DNA of 64,000 nt from Alteromonas antoniana (GCF_019249295.1 NZ_JAESDH010000020.1:39074-103073); one strand, 5' to 3'. Positions 40,449-51,384 are shown, counted from the first letter of the stretch. Program-made: numbers and translations. The notes: a model not told the origin generated them from the sequence alone.

Positions 40449-41737
40449 TAGAAACACAACTGACGCTGGAGCCTATCAGTAGCGTCTCCGGTGAAGTTAA
40501 CGTACCAGGCTCTAAAAGCCTCTCAAACCGGGCATTACTTCTTGCTGCGTTGGCTGAAGGCACTACCGTTTTAACTAACTTGCTGGATAGCGACGATATC
40601 AGACATATGCTCAATGCACTCACTGCATTAGGCGTTGAGTATTCGCTCAGCAATAGTAATACGCGATGCGAAGTTAAAGGAATAGGTGGCCGTTTCGAAC
40701 AACCTGAGGCGCTGGAGTTATTTCTGGGTAATGCCGGTACGGCGATGCGTCCATTGTGCGCGGCTCTTGCCGCCAGCGATGTGAATGTAACGCTTACCGG
40801 CGAGCCCCGTATGGAAGAGCGACCTATTGGCGATTTAGTTGATACGTTGCGTCAGGCCGGTGCAGACATTACCTATCTGAAAAATGATGGCTACCCGCCG
40901 CTGAAAATTGCCGGACGCTCGCTTGAGGGCGGTACCGTTGAAGTTGACGGCAGTGTTTCAAGCCAGTTTTTAACCGCAGTGCTGATGGCCGCCCCGTTAT
41001 TTACAGGTGATCTTACTATCACCATAAAAGGGGAACTGGTTTCCAAGCCGTATATTGATATTACCCTGGATACCATGGCGAAGTTTGGCGTATCTGTTAC
41101 GAATAACGCCTACCGCTCATTTGTCATCGCGTCCGGGCAGAAGTACCGTTCACCCGGTCGGTTTCTGGTTGAAGGGGACGCGTCGTCAGCTTCTTATTTC
41201 CTTGCCGCCGGCGCAATCAAAGGTGGTACGGTGAAAGTCACCGGCATTGGTAAAAAAAGCATCCAGGGCGATGTGCGATTTGCCGACGTATTGGAAGCCA
41301 TGGGCGCTACGGTTCACTGGGAAGATGAGTCGGTCAGTGTGACAGGTGCGCCGCTTAAAGGCGTGGATATGGACATGAACCATATCCCCGACGCGGCCAT
41401 GACTATCGCCACCACAGCCTTGTTCGCTGAAGGACCAACAAGTATTCGTAACATCTACAACTGGCGGGTTAAAGAGACCGATCGCCTGCACGCCATGGCA
41501 ACAGAACTGAAAAAGCTGGGGGCAAGCGTTGAAGAGGGTAACGATTATATTACAGTGTGGCCAACGGACATGTTGCAGCACGCTGAGATCGATACTTACA
41601 ATGATCATCGTATTGCGATGTGCTTTTCCCTGATAGCATTGAGTGATACCCCCGTCACTATTAACGATCCGGGCTGCACTGCGAAAACGTTTCCAGACTA
41701 CTTTGAACGTTTCAAAACTATCTGCCAACCAGGTTGA
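40445..41737 (+). CDS. aroA: 5-enolpyruvylshikimate-3-phosphate synthase AroA
   Basis: 430 residues (E. coli 427), class [22 protein letters not shown] is the shikimate-3-phosphate loop and [11 protein letters not shown] the glyphosate-sensitive phosphoenolpyruvate site with the usual Gly, Thr and Pro. [14 protein letters not shown] and [10 protein letters not shown] complete the signature. Sixth step of the shikimate pathway to aromatic amino acids. Confidence 0.97.
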   Translation: MIETQLTLEPISSVSGEVNVPGSKSLSNRALLLAALAEGTTVLTNLLDSDDIRHMLNALTALGVEYSLSNSNTRCEVKGIGGRFEQPEALELFLGNAGTAMRPLCAALAASDVNVTLTGEPRMEERPIGDLVDTLRQAGADITYLKNDGYPPLKIAGRSLEGGTVEVDGSVSSQFLTAVLMAAPLFTGDLTITIKGELVSKPYIDITLDTMAKFGVSVTNNAYRSFVIASGQKYRSPGRFLVEGDASSASYFLAAGAIKGGTVKVTGIGKKSIQGDVRFADVLEAMGATVHWEDESVSVTGAPLKGVDMDMNHIPDAAMTIATTALFAEGPTSIRNIYNWRVKETDRLHAMATELKKLGASVEEGNDYITVWPTDMLQHAEIDTYNDHRIAMCFSLIALSDTPVTINDPGCTAKTFPDYFERFKTICQPG

Positions 41738-41763
41738 TCATTTCCTGCTACTGTCGAAAGGTT

Positions 41764-41815
41764 AATGCTGTAGTTCGGGCTACAGCATTGCCAATCGTTT
41801 CTGAACGCGTATAAT
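41764..41815 (+). promoter_or_regulatory. cmk promoter abutting a perfect hairpin
   Basis: A 10-bp stem AATGCTGTAG / CTACAGCATT with loop TTCGGG (41764-41789) is followed by a strong promoter, TTGCCA (41788-41793), 16 bp, TATAAT (41810-41815). The -35 overlaps the hairpin's last two bases. The hairpin is probably the end of serC-aroA, although no T-run follows. Confidence 0.75.
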
Positions 41816-41858
41816 TGCGCGCGTTTTTTTAACCTTTTTATAATATTCTGGAGCAGGT

Positions 41859-42542
41859 ATGCATCCATCACCCGTCGTCACGGTTGACGGTCCAAGTGGC
41901 GCTGGTAAAGGTACGTTAAGTAGCTTACTGGCATCAAAGTTAGGTTGGCATTTTCTCGATAGCGGCGCAATTTACCGCGTGCTGGCAGTTGCTACACTTC
42001 ATCACGATTTGCCTTGTGATGACGAAGAATCGATCGTGCCTCTTGCCACTGGCCTGGACGTCAGCTTTGAAACAGAGGGAGAGGGCACTCGCATTATCCT
42101 TGAAGGTGAAGATGTCACCGACGACATCCGTACCGAGCAGGTTGGGGCCGTAGCATCAAAGGTTGCTGCACTCCCTCGCGTTAGAGAAGCGCTGCTGCGT
42201 CGTCAACGTGCGTTTCAGCACGAACCTGGCCTCGTCGCTGATGGCCGTGATATGGGCACAGTGGTTTTCCCCGATGCCGTGGTAAAAATATTCCTTACAG
42301 CCAGCGCCCAAGCTAGGGCAGAGCGTCGTTACGGCCAGTTGAAAGAGAAGGGCATGGATGTTAATATTGCGCGCCTTTTAACCGATATCCAGGCCAGAGA
42401 CGAGCGCGATACACAGCGCGCGGTAGCTCCACTGGTACCGGCAGAAGATGCTGTAATTATCGATTCAACAGACCTGGATATCAACCAAGTCTTTGAAAAA
42501 GCAATAGATGTTATTAACTCACGCTTGAATGAGGTGAGATAA
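41859..42542 (+). CDS. cmk: cytidylate kinase
   Basis: 227 residues, as in E. coli. Walker [20 protein letters not shown], and [13 protein letters not shown] of the CMP kinase insert. It phosphorylates CMP and dCMP. Immediately upstream of rpsA, a long-conserved pairing. Confidence 0.97.
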   Translation: MHPSPVVTVDGPSGAGKGTLSSLLASKLGWHFLDSGAIYRVLAVATLHHDLPCDDEESIVPLATGLDVSFETEGEGTRIILEGEDVTDDIRTEQVGAVASKVAALPRVREALLRRQRAFQHEPGLVADGRDMGTVVFPDAVVKIFLTASAQARAERRYGQLKEKGMDVNIARLLTDIQARDERDTQRAVAPLVPAEDAVIIDSTDLDINQVFEKAIDVINSRLNEVR

Positions 42543-42642
42543 ATCATCGCCAATGCTGCAACAGGATGTAGCGGCTTTTATTAATAACCCCACGGTAACC
42601 GGATTGTAGCGTGGATTAAACTTAAACTGAATTTTAAACCTT

Positions 42643-44313
42643 ATGACTGAAAATTTTGCACAACTTTTTGAAGAAAGCCTACAGGAACTAGAAACTCGCC
42701 CTGGTTCAATTGTTAAAGGTACCGTAGTTTCTATCGACAAAGACATCGTTCTTGTTGACGCAGGCCTGAAATCAGAAAGTGCTATCCCAGCTGACCAATT
42801 CAAAAACGCCGAAGGCGAACTAGAAATCGCTATTGGTGACGAAGTAGACGTAGCCCTTGATGCAGTAGAAGACGGCTTCGGTGAAACTATTCTGTCTCGC
42901 GAAAAAGCGAAGCGTCACGAAGCGTGGGTTGAGCTGGAAAAAGCTTACGATGATAAAGCCACAATCAAAGGCGTTATCAACGGTAAAGTGAAAGGCGGTT
43001 TCACTGTTGAAGTTAACAGTGTACGCGCATTCCTGCCAGGTTCTCTGGTTGACGTACGTCCAGTACGCGACACCACTCACCTGGAAGGCAAAGAGCTTGA
43101 ATTCAAAGTTATCAAACTGGACGCGAAGCGCAACAACGTTGTGGTTTCTCGTCGTGCTGTTATTGAAGCTGAAAACAGTGCAGAACGTGAGCAACTTCTG
43201 GCGAACCTGGAAGAAGGCCACGAAATCAAAGGTATCGTTAAGAACCTGACTGACTACGGTGCATTCGTAGACTTAGGCGGTGTTGACGGCCTTCTGCACA
43301 TCACTGACATGGCTTGGAAGCGCGTTAAGCACCCAAGTGAAATCGTGAATGTTGGTGACGAAATCAATGTTAAAGTTCTGAAGTTCGACAAAGAGAAGCA
43401 GCGTGTTTCTCTTGGTATGAAGCAGATGGGCAACGATCCATGGCAAGAAATTGCACAGCGTTACCCAGAAGGTACTAAGATCTCTGGTCAGGTAACTAAC
43501 CTGACTGATTACGGCTGCTTCGTAGAAATCGAAGATGGCGTTGAAGGTCTGGTACACGTTTCTGAAATGGATTGGACTAACAAAAACATCCACCCGTCTA
43601 AGGTTGTTAACCTGGGTGATACTGTTGAAGTTATGGTTCTTGAAATTGACGAAGAGCGTCGTCGTATTTCTCTGGGTCTTAAGCAGTGCATTGCTAACCC
43701 ATGGGAAGAGTTCGCTAAGTCACACGAAAAAGGTGACAAAGTGTCTGGTAAGATCAAGTCAATCACTGACTTTGGTATCTTCATCGGCCTTGACGGCGGC
43801 ATCGACGGTCTGGTTCACCTTTCTGACATCAGCTGGAACAAATCTGGTGAAGACGCGGTTCGCGACTATAAGAAAGGCGACGAAATCTCTGCTGTTGTAC
43901 TGCAAGTCGACCCAGAGCGTGAGCGTATCTCTCTTGGCGTGAAGCAAATCGAAGAAGATCCTTTCAATAAGTATCTGACAGAGAACAAGAAAGGTGCTAT
44001 CGTTACAGGTACAGTTACTGCAGTTGATGCCAAAGGCGTTACTGTGAACCTGGCTGAAGAAGTTGACGGCTATATCCGCGTTGCAGACTTGTCTGTTGAC
44101 CGTATAGAAGACGCTTCTGAAGAAGCTAGCGTGGGTGACAGCATCGAAGCGAAATTCATGGGCGTGGATCGTAAGAACCGCACTGTGAACTTGTCTGTTA
44201 AAGCGAAAGATCAGGCAGACGAGAAAGAAGCTATCGATAAAGTTAACCAGCAAGACGACGGTGGCTTTGCTAACGCAATGGCTGAAGCATTTAAAGCAGC
44301 TAAAGGCGAGTAA
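42643..44313 (+). CDS. rpsA: 30S ribosomal protein S1
   Basis: 556 residues (E. coli 557). Six S1 RNA-binding repeats at about 21-87, 105-171, 192-260, 277-347, 364-434 and 451-520, each with a G.V..(I/L)TDYG(A/C)FV(D/E)-type core. Essential for initiation on structured mRNA. The 100-nt leader has no good ribosome site (AAACCTT before ATG) but several GGA/GGAT patches; S1 autoregulates through such a leader in E. coli. Confidence 0.98.
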   Translation: MTENFAQLFEESLQELETRPGSIVKGTVVSIDKDIVLVDAGLKSESAIPADQFKNAEGELEIAIGDEVDVALDAVEDGFGETILSREKAKRHEAWVELEKAYDDKATIKGVINGKVKGGFTVEVNSVRAFLPGSLVDVRPVRDTTHLEGKELEFKVIKLDAKRNNVVVSRRAVIEAENSAEREQLLANLEEGHEIKGIVKNLTDYGAFVDLGGVDGLLHITDMAWKRVKHPSEIVNVGDEINVKVLKFDKEKQRVSLGMKQMGNDPWQEIAQRYPEGTKISGQVTNLTDYGCFVEIEDGVEGLVHVSEMDWTNKNIHPSKVVNLGDTVEVMVLEIDEERRRISLGLKQCIANPWEEFAKSHEKGDKVSGKIKSITDFGIFIGLDGGIDGLVHLSDISWNKSGEDAVRDYKKGDEISAVVLQVDPERERISLGVKQIEEDPFNKYLTENKKGAIVTGTVTAVDAKGVTVNLAEEVDGYIRVADLSVDRIEDASEEASVGDSIEAKFMGVDRKNRTVNLSVKAKDQADEKEAIDKVNQQDDGGFANAMAEAFKAAKGE

Positions 44314-44389
44314 TGCTTTAATGGGGGCGTAATATTATGCTCCCATTCCGCAGTAGCTGTTTGGATTAATTTGTGACAATGAGGTTTTC

Positions 44390-44677
44390 ATGACCAAGTC
44401 AGAACTAATTGAGCAGCTCGCGGATCAGGCGCGCCACATTCCTGCGAAGGAACTCGAGCTTGCAATTAAAGAAATCCTTGAGCAGATGGCGCAAACCCTA
44501 CAGAAGGGCGAGCGCATTGAAATCAGGGGTTTTGGTAGTTTCTCATTGCATTACCGTGCCCCCCGCGTTGGGAGAAATCCTAAAACGGGTGAGACAGTGA
44601 AACTAGACGGAAAGTACGTCCCTCACTTCAAACCGGGCAAGGAATTACGGGAACGCGTGAACGCGTCAATTCAGTAA
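44390..44677 (+). CDS. ihfB: integration host factor subunit beta
   Basis: 95 residues (E. coli 94). HU/IHF fold; beta arm with the DNA-intercalating Pro in GRNPKTGE, and [11 protein letters not shown] before it. With IhfA it bends DNA sharply at specific sites. TGAGGT ribosome site before the ATG. Follows rpsA by 76 nt, as in most gammaproteobacteria. Confidence 0.97.
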   Translation: MTKSELIEQLADQARHIPAKELELAIKEILEQMAQTLQKGERIEIRGFGSFSLHYRAPRVGRNPKTGETVKLDGKYVPHFKPGKELRERVNASIQ

Positions 44678-44680
44678 TAT

Positions 44681-44707
44681 AAAAGGTCGCATTTTGCGGC
44701 CTTTTTT
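44681..44707 (+). terminator. rho-independent terminator after ihfB
   Basis: AAAGG-T-CGC / GCG-G-CCTTTTTT stem, ATTTT loop and a T-run, just past the ihfB stop. Confidence 0.88.
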
Positions 44708-44921
44708 GTGTCCGAACGAGTGAGCCCGTTAGCCTTTATGAAAAATTGCACAGTTTTCTACTACCAATAAACATAATTCTTTATCCTTCGTGTTATCTAT
44801 CGCGAAAGGCAAACCACTGGTCGCTTCATTAAATTGTGTTGTTCAAAAAATAATTAGTTGCAATTCTCTTTGCACGCCCTTTATAGTAGGGCTGATGATG
44901 ACATAATTATGCTAGACAGAC

Positions 44922-47270
44922 ATGTCAGTGGGCGAAGAAGAAAAAATTATAAAGCAGTATCAGCCACTCATACGCGCATTAATTCCATACGAGCAAGATA
45001 ACCGTCTGCTGGAAGGCCTCAATAAATTTTCCAAGCGGTTACCCAGTAGCGTACGAAGGGTAGTAAAAGAAGAAGTAATCAGACTCACCTCTCTGACGGA
45101 CGCCCCTGCCGACAATTCAGCATTTGCCCAATTCCCCGTCATGAAATTTAAGCACTTTGGTGTCCAGATGCGTCTGGACAAAGTCGGTGCCAGGATCCTC
45201 AAAGACGAAACGTCACTTTACCAGAACCGCTATACGGTTGGTGTCTTTGAATCGGTAATGAATTCTGACGTCTATCAGGCGCAGATAAAAAAAGACCAGT
45301 ACAAGAAAATTGTAGATGCCTTTGCGGTTGAAACGCAGTCACTCAACGACATCGATTTTGGCGATGACATCGCGCTATCTCCAAATTTCCCGGTGTCCTC
45401 GCTGGAGTTTGAAAAGGGCAGGCACTGCAACGTCAGTTCGCTGGCTTTCGATACGATGGCCGTAGAAACGAAACGGCCACCCAACAGTAAGACCGGCGAT
45501 GAAATTACGTTTACGTTCCCTGACGTGATGGGGCTCCACTTGCCCGACCAAGAGGTCAAATTCGTTCTTGACTCAGTAAAGTTTAATAAGCATTCCGGAA
45601 AGTACGAGTCCAATTTTAGTCTTCATGATGACGTTGAGCCCTATGTTTACGAAGCAATAAAAAAATATATTCAGGCGACGGCTTATAATCAGCCTCTTAA
45701 GCGCGATCTTGAAATCGAAAGAGCGATGCAGGATTTAGAGCGCGACAGGATCCTGGAAAGTAGTCCCTGGGTTCCCATATTTGTTTCAGTGACCAAACGT
45801 GAAATCAGCCCCGTCATCGCCTTACTTACTAAATCCAATATAAAGCACAGCAATGCTTTTTCGGTCCTTAAAAAACTTTCCGGCCAGGCACTTTTCAGCC
45901 ACCTTGGCCGGGAAGTGAGTAAGTATGGTGAAGCCTTTGTGTTCCACGGTAGTATAAAAACGAAGCGAGGCATGGTTGAGGTAGCGATGACACATCGCCA
46001 ATTGTTGGAGATTGATCAGTTAAGCGCTTATGTTTATCTGTTATCCAAGTCTGGCGACCTGTCGTGTACACATTGCCGTATAGAAGAGATTTCCGATGAG
46101 GATAAACATAAAAGCTTTTCTATCCATGATATCGATCCGAAGCAATTTACATCTTTATCCTCATTAAACCGGATTATTTTTTGCCGTGACGTCACTGATA
46201 AAGTCAGCAAGCTGACCCTTGGTACTCGCTGTGACTTTAAACCCATTCCAAAATCCTTTCTGGTCACCGATGACTGCTGGCGTATCGACTATGTGATGGA
46301 AGAAGACCTCGATCGGCGTTCTGAAACCCGGTACGTGGTAGACAAACCGGCAAGTATAAAAACCGGCTTACTATCCAGTGTCGAGGCAAAAGTTAATGAC
46401 CTGTCTTCAAAGGGCCTGCAACTGACTATCAGTGACAAATCGCAGGCCATTGGCGAAGAGGTAAGGGTTACGGTTCCCGATCTTAAAATAAAGAATGAAC
46501 GGTATCGTGTGGTGCATTTTGACCCCGAAAGCGGCGTGTTGCGACTTTGTCTGCTGGATTTGGCAAAATCCAGTAAAACCGGTGCCAGTGTGGATGCAAT
46601 GGTGGAAGATAATACCGCATTTTATAAAATGCGTGACGTCGCGAGACTGCAGCGCGCCACACACCGGTTTATCTGGGAACTGGCAATCCGACATATGCCG
46701 TCTCTGGCAGTTCTGTGTGTACTGAACAGGCACCTTTTAGACAGACTGAAAACGGTTTATCAGGGTGATACCTGTGATGATATTTATCCGTTCTCTCAGG
46801 CAAAAAATATTACGCCGCTGCATGGTTTCTTTGCTGACAGAAATGCCACAAAACCAAAGTCCAAGATGCTGGAGTCGTTGTTTCAGGGCACATGTCAGAC
46901 TACCACTGTGGTGCACTGTGTTCGCAAATCAGACAGCAAACTGGTTTTCATCAAAAATGATGATTTCCTTTACGGCAGTATGCGACAGCAGATAGCGCAA
47001 AAATTGCAGGATCAGAAAATCCAGTTATGCGTTACCGATATTTGCTGCATTCGTTCTCAAAGCCATTCAACCCCGTTGACCCGTAAGCGTCTTGCACAGC
47101 TTTCCAAAGTCGATAAGGGAGCGTATGACCAACTGTTGAAAATGCAGGAGGGGTATACCCACGTTATTTATCTGACGAACCTTTCCATGCTGCAAAACGA
47201 CCTCGTCTCAGCAAGGCTACGGCCCATTCCGCCTGCTGACGAAGCGCTTACAGAGTCAGGTGCAGCCTGA
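44922..47270 (+). CDS. large PilZ-domain protein
   Basis: 782 soluble residues. A PilZ-type c-di-GMP-binding domain sits near 464-560: the RxxxR arm is RRSETR (466-470) and the DxSxxG loop is NDLSSKG (492-498). The ~460 residues before it hold an additional PilZ-like segment around 180-240 (FPDVMGLHLPDQEVKFVLDSVKFN) and no other motif that I recognise; ~220 residues follow. It probably senses cyclic-di-GMP, affecting motility or surface attachment, but the target is unknown. It stands alone between the ihfB terminator and the lap genes. Start at the ATG 44922. Confidence 0.75.
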   Translation: MSVGEEEKIIKQYQPLIRALIPYEQDNRLLEGLNKFSKRLPSSVRRVVKEEVIRLTSLTDAPADNSAFAQFPVMKFKHFGVQMRLDKVGARILKDETSLYQNRYTVGVFESVMNSDVYQAQIKKDQYKKIVDAFAVETQSLNDIDFGDDIALSPNFPVSSLEFEKGRHCNVSSLAFDTMAVETKRPPNSKTGDEITFTFPDVMGLHLPDQEVKFVLDSVKFNKHSGKYESNFSLHDDVEPYVYEAIKKYIQATAYNQPLKRDLEIERAMQDLERDRILESSPWVPIFVSVTKREISPVIALLTKSNIKHSNAFSVLKKLSGQALFSHLGREVSKYGEAFVFHGSIKTKRGMVEVAMTHRQLLEIDQLSAYVYLLSKSGDLSCTHCRIEEISDEDKHKSFSIHDIDPKQFTSLSSLNRIIFCRDVTDKVSKLTLGTRCDFKPIPKSFLVTDDCWRIDYVMEEDLDRRSETRYVVDKPASIKTGLLSSVEAKVNDLSSKGLQLTISDKSQAIGEEVRVTVPDLKIKNERYRVVHFDPESGVLRLCLLDLAKSSKTGASVDAMVEDNTAFYKMRDVARLQRATHRFIWELAIRHMPSLAVLCVLNRHLLDRLKTVYQGDTCDDIYPFSQAKNITPLHGFFADRNATKPKSKMLESLFQGTCQTTTVVHCVRKSDSKLVFIKNDDFLYGSMRQQIAQKLQDQKIQLCVTDICCIRSQSHSTPLTRKRLAQLSKVDKGAYDQLLKMQEGYTHVIYLTNLSMLQNDLVSARLRPIPPADEALTESGAA

Positions 47271-47364
47271 TTCAATCTTTGATCGCTAATCGCCACATTA
47301 CGATGTTATGTTTCCCCGCAATTTGCTATGCTCTTCAAATTATTGAGTAACAAGGGCTTTGGCG

Positions 47365-47622
47365 TTGAAAGGGATCCTCTTCATCATTGTGGTTTTGGTA
47401 CTGCTGTCACTGGCATTTGCAATTGGTTCGCAAAATGATGCGTTGATATCTGTGAACTACCTGATTGCTCGCGCAGAACTCAGAGTGTCTACGCTTATTG
47501 CTGTTACGTTGTCGGTAGGGGTGGTTATTGGCATATTGATAATGATGGCAAGCTGGCTGAGCTTAAGAGTAAAACTGATCGCTTCGCGCAGTAAGCTTCG
47601 AAAGTTAAACAAAGACCACTAA
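47365..47622 (+). CDS. lapA: LapA domain protein (YciS)
   Basis: 85 residues from the TTG at 47365, eight bases after AAGGG; a TTG six bases earlier is too near the ribosome site. Two membrane helices (ILFIIVVLVLLSLAFAIG; LIAVTLSVGVVIGILIMM) with the GSQND motif between, then a basic coiled tail. LapA partners LapB in controlling LpxC and lipopolysaccharide assembly. The next gene, lapB, starts 1 nt after its stop. Confidence 0.9.
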   Translation: MKGILFIIVVLVLLSLAFAIGSQNDALISVNYLIARAELRVSTLIAVTLSVGVVIGILIMMASWLSLRVKLIASRSKLRKLNKDH

Positions 47623-47623
47623 T

Positions 47624-48793
47624 ATGCTTGAATTGTTGTTTCTTCTCCTGCCGGTTGCGGCTGGATATGGCTGGATAATGGGTCGCAACAGCGTTCGTCA
47701 GGCACAGCGTAAACAATCAAGCATACTTTCCAGACATTATTATAAAGGCCTGAACTTCCTCCTCTCCGACCAGCCAGATAAGGCTGTAGACACACTTATC
47801 AAAATGATAAATCTCAACTCAGACACGGTTGAGACGCATATCGCCATGGGAAATTTCTTCCGCCACCGCGGAGAAATCGATCGCGCAATCAGAGTACATC
47901 AAAACCTGGTAAGCCGTGACGAAATTCAGCCAAGTCAGCGCGAAAATGCACTCAAGGAGCTGGGGAAGGACTACACACAGGCCGGATTTCTTGAACGTGC
48001 TGAAAACGCCTTTCTTCAACTGTTGAACAGTGAAAAACACTATCTGGTTGCTCAGCAACAACTATTCAGCATTTATCAGACTACCAAAGAATGGGGTCGG
48101 GCCATCGAACTGGCAGAGCGGATGGTTGATTGTCACGGCGACAATGACGATGTCAGCGGACGTCTGGCGCACTTCTATTGTGAGCAGGCCAGCCTTGAAC
48201 TGAAAGCCGGTGAGCAGGGTAAAGCATTGACCTTACTGCAAAAGGCGGTTAACGCCGATGAGCACGCAGTTCGTCCCTGGTTGATGCTTGGTGAAATCGC
48301 TTTGGAGCAGGAGCGGTTTACGGATGCATCTTCCTACCTGCTGCAGGTCGCAGAACGAGATATTAGTTGGTTTAGCGAAGCGGTACCGTTACTGGAGTCC
48401 ATCGCTGAAAAAACGGGTAACTGGAGCGAGTTTGCTGAGAACCTGGAAGCTCACTGGCAACAATGTGCTACCTCCTATCTGGCGATGGTAGATGTACTGC
48501 TGGCACAGGGTGAGCATAATAAAGCGGCGGAATATCTGCTTGAACAACTGCGAAATCGCCCTACAATGCGTGGTTTCAAAACCCTGATGGGGTTGTATAT
48601 CGATCAAATTGAAGACAAAGCCTCTACGGAAAGCCTCGAGTTGCTTGAAGAGTTAGTTGAAAAGCAAATGATGCAGCGTCCCAAATACCGCTGCCAGAGC
48701 TGTGGTTTTTCCGGTAGAAAGCTGTATTGGTTGTGTCCCTCCTGCAAAAAGTGGGGAGTGGTGAAACCAATTAAAGGTCTTGATGGGGAATAA
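47624..48793 (+). CDS. lapB: lipopolysaccharide assembly protein LapB (YciM)
   Basis: 389 residues, as in E. coli. N-terminal membrane anchor (LLFLLLPVAAGYGWIMG), about nine TPR repeats, and a C-terminal rubredoxin-like zinc site from CQSCGF and CPSCKKW. LapB brings LpxC to the FtsH protease, limiting lipid A synthesis. Follows lapA and precedes pyrF, the conserved order. Confidence 0.96.
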   Translation: MLELLFLLLPVAAGYGWIMGRNSVRQAQRKQSSILSRHYYKGLNFLLSDQPDKAVDTLIKMINLNSDTVETHIAMGNFFRHRGEIDRAIRVHQNLVSRDEIQPSQRENALKELGKDYTQAGFLERAENAFLQLLNSEKHYLVAQQQLFSIYQTTKEWGRAIELAERMVDCHGDNDDVSGRLAHFYCEQASLELKAGEQGKALTLLQKAVNADEHAVRPWLMLGEIALEQERFTDASSYLLQVAERDISWFSEAVPLLESIAEKTGNWSEFAENLEAHWQQCATSYLAMVDVLLAQGEHNKAAEYLLEQLRNRPTMRGFKTLMGLYIDQIEDKASTESLELLEELVEKQMMQRPKYRCQSCGFSGRKLYWLCPSCKKWGVVKPIKGLDGE

Positions 48794-48797
48794 GGTA

Positions 48798-49502
48798 ATG
48801 CAACAAGAAGCGCGCGTGATTATCGCACTGGATTACGATGACAAAGCGAAAGCCCTGGCATTTGTTGATGGATTGGATCCTACCCAATGTAAGTTAAAAG
48901 TGGGCAAAGAGATGTTCACTTTATTCGGACCGGATTTTGTGAAGTCGCTGGTAGAGAAAGGGTTCGATGTTTTTCTCGACCTAAAATTTCATGACATTCC
49001 CAATACGGTAGCGAAAGCGTGTAAAGCTGCTGCTGAGCTTGGTGTCTGGATGGTAAATGTCCACGCCTCTGGCGGCTTGCCAATGATGGAAGCAGCAAAG
49101 GCTGCCATCGCCGGTAGTTCACATCCACAGACTAAACTGATTGCGGTTACTGTGTTAACCAGTATGGATGACGCGCAGCTTGCTGATGTTGTCTCTGGAG
49201 TAACGCCTGAACAGCAGGTTCTGAAACTTGCCAGACTGACTGCTCGCGCCGGGCTTGACGGCATTGTTTGCTCTGCCAGAGAAGCAACGGCGTTACGAGA
49301 GCATATGGCTGATGACTTTTTGCTGGTTACACCGGGTATCCGTCCGGCAGGAAGCGACGCTGGTGATCAGAAGCGTGTTATGACGCCAGAAGATGCCGTT
49401 CGCCATGGTGTGAGTTATCTGGTGATGGGGCGTCCAATTACCCAGGCAAGCTCTCCACAACAGGTGCTGCAATCGGTCAACGACAGTATCAAAGGCTTGT
49501 AA
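48798..49502 (+). CDS. pyrF: orotidine 5'-phosphate decarboxylase PyrF
   Basis: 234 residues from the ATG at 48798. The active-site DLKFHDIPNTV segment with its Lys and two Asp is complete, and VTPGIRP and GRPITQ bind the phosphate. Last step of UMP synthesis. The in-frame ATG at 48783 overlaps lapB by 11 nt and is the alternative; GGGGA at 48785-48789 sits eight bases before 48798. Confidence 0.96.
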   Translation: MQQEARVIIALDYDDKAKALAFVDGLDPTQCKLKVGKEMFTLFGPDFVKSLVEKGFDVFLDLKFHDIPNTVAKACKAAAELGVWMVNVHASGGLPMMEAAKAAIAGSSHPQTKLIAVTVLTSMDDAQLADVVSGVTPEQQVLKLARLTARAGLDGIVCSAREATALREHMADDFLLVTPGIRPAGSDAGDQKRVMTPEDAVRHGVSYLVMGRPITQASSPQQVLQSVNDSIKGL

Positions 49503-49595
49503 CGGTTACTGCGACAGTGAGGGACCTGTTACCTCACTGTCAATTGTCACTGATAACATGTGTTACTTTGGCAACCGTTAATGTTCACACTACGG

Positions 49596-49961
49596 CTATC
49601 CTGAGAAATCATATTGTGCGGTCACTCTCACTGGCACCCGGGCCTTATTGTAAGGGGATGGTGTGAATGTGGTATTTCTCAATGATTTTTTGACGACACC
49701 GTCCCATAATCCCTCTGGCGTAGACTTTATAATTTCTACGTCGTAAATATCACCCTCAGAATCTACCAGATAGCTGACGATGACAGTGCCCGGCTGCTTG
49801 GGCGGACTGCCATATGAAAAGCCGGATACTTCCGGAAGCCAGTACTTCGCAATGTCATGAAGAGGGATATCGACAGGCTTTTGAGTGAGCTGGGGAGTGC
49901 TGGCACAGGCGGATAAAATTAATACAAAAACGCTACTGGTAAGCCATTTAACGGACTTCAT
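49596..49961 (-). CDS. small lipoprotein with TonB-like C-terminal domain
   Basis: 121 residues. Lipobox ILSAC, Cys near residue 19, then a TonB C-terminal fold in the last ~75 residues: GTVIVSYLVDSEGDIYDVEI and a helix followed by the final strand VPVRVTAQYDF. It lacks the proline-rich linker and the membrane helix of real TonB, so it is not an energy transducer; single-domain TonB_C lipoproteins like this have unknown roles. Own unit on the minus strand. Confidence 0.75.
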   Translation of the reverse strand: MKSVKWLTSSVFVLILSACASTPQLTQKPVDIPLHDIAKYWLPEVSGFSYGSPPKQPGTVIVSYLVDSEGDIYDVEIIKSTPEGLWDGVVKKSLRNTTFTPSPYNKARVPVRVTAQYDFSG

Positions 49962-50073
49962 TTTAAATTCCTTTTAAAGCAGTAACAAAATGAGCAGTGC
50001 TGACAGTCTTATTCATTTTCGCAAGACAGATTACAGCAAAGCTACATCTATCATGCCCTGTCTTCAGGCAATA

Positions 50074-50096
50074 AAAAAGCCCCTTACGGGGCTTTC
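50074..50096 (-). terminator. rho-independent terminator after ald
   Basis: AAGCCCC / GGGGCTT stem, TTAC loop, and on the minus strand a run of six Ts. About 25 nt past the ald stop. Confidence 0.9.
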
Positions 50097-50120
50097 GAGT
50101 TCATTACATGCTGTCAAATA

Positions 50121-51248
50121 TTAACGCAAGGCTTCTTCAGCAGGGGTGTAAGTCAGCCCCAGTTGCTTACCAAGTGCATCCACAACCGCTTTATAAGTGA
50201 CTTTGCCTTCATGCACGTTAAGACCGGCCAGTAAGTGACGATCATCCAGCATTGCCTGCGCTGGCCCTTTGTTGGCGAGTGCCAGACCAAATGGCAGTGT
50301 AGCGTTGTTAAGCGCCATCGTTGAGGTCCGCGCCACGCCGCCAGGCATGTTGGCTACGCAATAATGTACGACGTCATCTATGACATAGACAGGGTCCTGA
50401 TGCGTAGTGGCTCTTGAAGTTTCAAAACAGCCACCCTGATCGATAGCAACATCGACCAGAACAGAACCGGGCTTCATGGCACGGATGTGTTCACGGTTTA
50501 AGAGTTTCGGTGCCGCCGCGCCAGGGATGAGTACAGCGCCGACAACCAGATCCGCTTTTGAAGAGTAATGCTCAATGGCATCAACAGTAGAATATACGGT
50601 CTTAACCTGACCATTGAAAATATCATCAATTTGACGAAGGCGTGGAAGCGAACGGTCAAGGATGGTGACATCAGCACCCAGTCCCAGTGCCATTTTTGCT
50701 GCATTTGTACCCACAACACCGCCGCCAATCACCAGCACTTTACCTGGCGCTACGCCTGGCACACCGCCCAGCAACGTACCGCTACCGCCATGCGCCTTTT
50801 CCAGGTAGTGCGCACCAGCCTGCACTGACATGCGGCCGGCCACTTCACTCATTGGTGCGAGCAGTGGCAGGCCACCACGTTCATCTGTCACGGTCTCATA
50901 AGCAATACAGGTTGCGCCTGAGGCGACCAACAACTCAGTCTGCAACGGGTCCGGCGCAAGGTGCAGGTATGTGTACAGGGTCTGTCCTTTGCTTAGCTGC
51001 TTACATTCGTCAGGCTGAGGCTCTTTCACTTTGACAATCATTTCTGCTTCGGCAAACACTTTTTCTGCAGAAGAGGCAATTGACGCACCGGCTTCGGTGT
51101 ACATCTCATTGGTAAACCCTATGGCTTCACCTGCGTTGCTTTCCACCATTACCTGATGGCCATGGCTAACGAATTCTTTCACTGCGGCAGGCGTCAGACC
51201 GATACGGTATTCGTGGTTTTTTATTTCTTTTGGTACACCGACTAGCAT
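50121..51248 (-). CDS. ald: alanine dehydrogenase
   Basis: 375 residues from the ATG at 51246-51248, preceded by AAGAGGG at a good distance; a 73-residue extension is rejected. [20 protein letters not shown] is the family start; [24 protein letters not shown] is the NAD-binding loop; the catalytic His and Lys lie in EYRIGL and LHLAPDP regions. It converts L-alanine to pyruvate and ammonia with NAD+. Divergent from an Lrp-type regulator, which likely controls it. Confidence 0.95.
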   Translation of the reverse strand: MLVGVPKEIKNHEYRIGLTPAAVKEFVSHGHQVMVESNAGEAIGFTNEMYTEAGASIASSAEKVFAEAEMIVKVKEPQPDECKQLSKGQTLYTYLHLAPDPLQTELLVASGATCIAYETVTDERGGLPLLAPMSEVAGRMSVQAGAHYLEKAHGGSGTLLGGVPGVAPGKVLVIGGGVVGTNAAKMALGLGADVTILDRSLPRLRQIDDIFNGQVKTVYSTVDAIEHYSSKADLVVGAVLIPGAAAPKLLNREHIRAMKPGSVLVDVAIDQGGCFETSRATTHQDPVYVIDDVVHYCVANMPGGVARTSTMALNNATLPFGLALANKGPAQAMLDDRHLLAGLNVHEGKVTYKAVVDALGKQLGLTYTPAEEALR

Positions 51249-51384
51249 AGATTGCCCTCTTAAAAGTGTAGGATGATATGCGAATAAGCTGCGCAGTATA
51301 CTGAAACAAAAACCAAAGTATCTGCTGAAAGTTGGGAAAGTGCAGTGTATTATTTGGCATTCAGAAAAATTTACGGGTTTTTGT

